NCBI RefSeq assembly: GCF_040054535.1
Contig: NC_090792.1
Coordinates: 9,836,491 to 9,900,490, forward strand
Direction: 5' to 3'
DNA from: Antennarius striatus
Taxonomy: Eukaryota > Chordata > Actinopteri > Lophiiformes > Antennariidae
DNA: 64,000 nt
The notes under the pieces are model-generated. The model had not been told where the DNA came from and searched no databases. It saw only the letters and a list, made by a program, of their open reading frames with translations. Below are positions 61,996 to 64,000 of the stretch, in pieces (the first letter of the stretch is position 1; every line of letters begins with the position of its first letter). Position numbers and translations under genes: made by a program.

Positions 61996-63876
61996 TGACC
62001 CTCCATTGCTTAAAGAGGCCCCTGCTCACACGAACCTACGTCAGAGCATGCAACACGAATGCCCCTCTGCTATTTTTAACCCTCTCATTCTGAGCTGAAG
62101 ACCCAAAAGGATCCATCATATAAACTCAGTGTGTGGGTTAGGATCAGGGAAGAGCCGCAGGGGCCATTGACAGCCCTCATCACAGTCTGGCCTTGGGATT
62201 GCGTGGGCAGTTCGTCTGCTCCCATGACGCAATTAGCCTTTTATATGTGCATCATTTCAAGCCGATTTCTGCCAATCGAGAGCTATAGTGTCAGTCTGTT
62301 TATGGACCGTGATCCTTAATGGGGCCCTAATTTTAGGGTCAACATATGAATTGTAGAGCTGTTAAAATTTTATGAATAATTGCTTTCAAGTCTGCCAGTA
62401 AACAATGCACATTGACAAACAGTTGTTCCACAGTATATGATGCATTCACTGTGTTTTTGTACATTTTCATATTCACTAACTTCTTTATGCCAGAATGATT
62501 CAGCGGTGCTCATCAGAGTTTTGCTTGGTGCAGTCACCGCCTCCCACACTACCAAATGCCACTTCTGTTCGCCTTTTTGTTTAGTTGCTGCAGTTTTTAT
62601 TAATGAGCTGTTTTTAGGAAGGAAACTCTGCAGTCGAATCCTCCATATGTTCAATATTTACACAAAACATACCTGTGCTTAACAAAGTCAAAGATCAGCA
62701 GATTTTTGCTCGAAGTTGTTTTTATCTAAACAAAGTGCTGCTAAGATGGAGACAACCTGACTGCTCCCACAGCTTCGGAATTCAACCAGTCAACGTCGCT
62801 TCCTTAACTGAAGTATTTACATTTAAAATAGCTCTGGACAATGAGCAGCAATCAGAGTGCCAGAGGATATGCTACTTCATTAGGTGAGTAACACACCAAC
62901 ACTTTTTAAGAGTCTACCTGCATATCCTCTGTCCGCTTCACCGAGTCTTCTCCGAAATCCAGGTATTGGATCCAGGAGTTCTGGTTGATGTTCCGGTTGC
63001 ATCACAGCTTGTCCGACAGTCTGGAGCAGTTTCGAGAGCTGATCAGAGATCAAGGACAAGAGCATCTTTGCTCTCTCCTAGAGACCAAATGGATGTAAGT
63101 GTTAATCTGTGACCAGCTGGCAGCTGATATTAGGCCTGAACAAGTTAGTTGTTGGTTGCAATCATGAATACAGGCTCTGAACTGTGAGCATAAATTTGGG
63201 GCTGTGGATGTAATGTCAAAGTTGGACAATGAAGTTAAATTTCTCACTGTATGATAACACATTTCCTGGTGAATGTGTTGTGTTGCAAATGGAATGTGAG
63301 GAAATGTCCATCACAGTTTCCAGCAGCCCAAGGTGACACATTCAAATGTCTTATATTGTCTTGACCAACAGCCCGAGATTGAAGTTGATCAATTTACTGT
63401 CACAGATTCTATAAAAAACTACAAATATTGAAACTTTTGAATCACGTGTGAAGCATATTATCAATATAATTTACCTGAATTAAGACAAAACAATAAAAAT
63501 GCCAATCAATGTAAAGTCAATGAACTAATCATTTCATCATCACTGAAATTGGCCTCATAAATAACTTTCAATATAAAGTTTTTGTGTCATTTTGCACCTG
63601 TGTTTATTTAGAAGCCCTATTCACACCTGAAGCTGCAACTTTTCTTATCTTTGGAGTCTTGCTGTGACTGAAGTTTTGCTCATTGTTAATGTGCTTACGT
63701 TATATTCCATGGTACGTTCTAGAAATGAGCGTGACTGGTCGTGGAAGGCCAGCCAAAAGATCAAAGCTAACAGCAGTAAGAAGAGGAAGGTGTCGCTTCT
63801 TTTTGATCACCTGGAGCCCATTGAGCTAGCTGAACATCTCACCTTCCTGGAATTCAAGTCGTTCTGCAGGATTTCA
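54608..63876 (+). CDS. rasgrp1: rasgrp1, Ras guanyl-releasing protein 1, 5' part only
   Basis: Six exons join in phase: 54608-54741, 55296-55471, 61089-61194, 62821-62883, 62963-63094 and 63723-63876, giving 255 codons before the window ends (human RASGRP1 is about 797). [20 protein letters not shown] (residues 81-100), [31 protein letters not shown] and [14 protein letters not shown] form the REM domain. [22 protein letters not shown] and [11 protein letters not shown] begin the RasGEF (CDC25) domain. EF hands, the C1 domain and the tail lie outside. RASGRP1 loads GTP on Ras at membranes in response to diacylglycerol and calcium, mainly in lymphocytes. Motifs match RASGRP1 better than RASGRP2-4. 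The N-terminal 80 residues rest on phase and absence of stops; the alternative start is the ATG at 55402-55404. Exons 3 and 4 are separated by an AT-AC intron. Confidence 0.92.
58425..58469. repeat. Near-perfect short inverted repeat
   Basis: Two 21-nt arms (58425-58445 and 58449-58469) match at 20 of 21 positions around a CAC loop. The left arm begins AACACCTTGAGA and the right arm ends TCTCAAGGTGTT. Confidence 0.9.
59151..59410. mobile_element. MITE with terminal inverted repeats and internal duplication
   Basis: The left end (TACAGCATTTTCTGCACTAT) and the reverse complement of the right end (TGCAGTATTTTCCGTACTAT) match closely. Inside, a roughly 80-bp unit with CACTGGATTATAAGGCGCAC-type and CACCTTCAATGAATGGCATA-type cores is present twice or more. 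This 'TATAAGGCGCAC' element is common in teleost genomes; a non-autonomous DNA transposon, possibly hAT-like, is likely. No coding capacity. Confidence 0.75.
59490..59525. repeat. Palindrome with 12-bp arms
   Basis: ACATGGATGATC (59490-59501) and GATCATCCATGT (59514-59525) are perfect reverse complements around a 12-nt T-rich loop. Confidence 0.9.
61195..62820 (+). other. rasgrp1: AT-AC U12-type intron of rasgrp1
   Basis: The 5' end is ATATCCTT directly after ...ATC ACT CT. The 3' end is AC at 62819-62820, preceded by a perfect U12 branch-site consensus TTCCTTAAC at 62800-62808, with the branch adenosine about 12-13 nt from the junction. Joining CT to A TTT AAA restores ITLFKIAL, matching human ITLYKDAL. 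No GT donor near 61190 gives a sensible frame. Confidence 0.92.
61692..61991. repeat. Compound TA/TG/CA microsatellite inside the U12 intron
   Basis: Long TA array (about 61698-61776), TG run, mixed TATA/ACAGTATA segment, then about 43 CA units (61906-61991). Strong cruciform and Z-DNA potential. Confidence 0.97.
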
Positions 63877-64000
63877 GTAAGCATTCGTCCTAAAAGAACA
63901 TTTTTTTGCATGTACTTCATCTGTTGCAGATTTGCCTGTTTGACTTTCTGTGAACTAAAAACCACTCAGTGTTTCCTCCCCACGGGAAATGCCTCATAGT

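Noticed and set aside
61666-61998. Open frames of repeated Ile-Tyr, Cys-Val and Thr-His
   Set aside because: Translation of TA/TG/CA microsatellites; the same applies at 6973, 14602 and 17784.

Overview
The window is vertebrate nuclear DNA, most likely from a ray-finned (teleost) fish. Six split genes with GT-AG introns encode proteins that I recognise as vertebrate orthologues. Between them lie long AT-rich intergenic stretches, TATC/GATA, AATG and CA/TA microsatellites, decayed non-LTR retrotransposon tails and a MITE. The species cannot be named from the sequence alone. Exon models were built by hand from splice sites, reading phase and remembered family sequences; no alignment was run.

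Layout: zfyve1 (DFCP1, minus, 5308 to 1, last FYVE finger cut by the window edge); a divergent RHOU/RHOV-type Rho GTPase (minus, 8817-7999); about 11 kb of intergenic DNA with a retrotransposon fragment and microsatellites; chac1 (minus, 21357-19962); dll4 (minus, 28837-23931, complete, 11 coding exons, 687 codons); a roughly 19 kb gene-free interval; exd1 (minus, 51517-48208, complete, 11 exons, 509 codons); a 3 kb spacer; and the 5' part of rasgrp1 (plus, from 54608, running off the right edge).

RHOV, DLL4, CHAC1 and EXD1 are neighbours on human 15q15.1, and RASGRP1 lies further along the same arm, so this is a recognisable conserved block. The dll4-chac1 pair appears inverted relative to its flanks, and I see neither VPS18 nor INO80. 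The genes do not form one pathway: zfyve1 acts at omegasomes and lipid droplets, chac1 degrades glutathione under stress, dll4 is the endothelial Notch ligand, exd1 belongs to the piRNA pathway, and rasgrp1 is a diacylglycerol-controlled Ras exchange factor.

The best second-look items are a textbook AT-AC (U12-type) intron in rasgrp1, a dll4 terminal coding exon of only one codon plus stop that completes the PDZ-binding tail, a perfect miR-30 seed match just after the dll4 stop, a Rho GTPase whose tail lacks every lipidation cysteine, an intronic CpG/G-run island in dll4, and a near-perfect 21-bp hairpin in a rasgrp1 intron. I found no evidence of a wholly new system.
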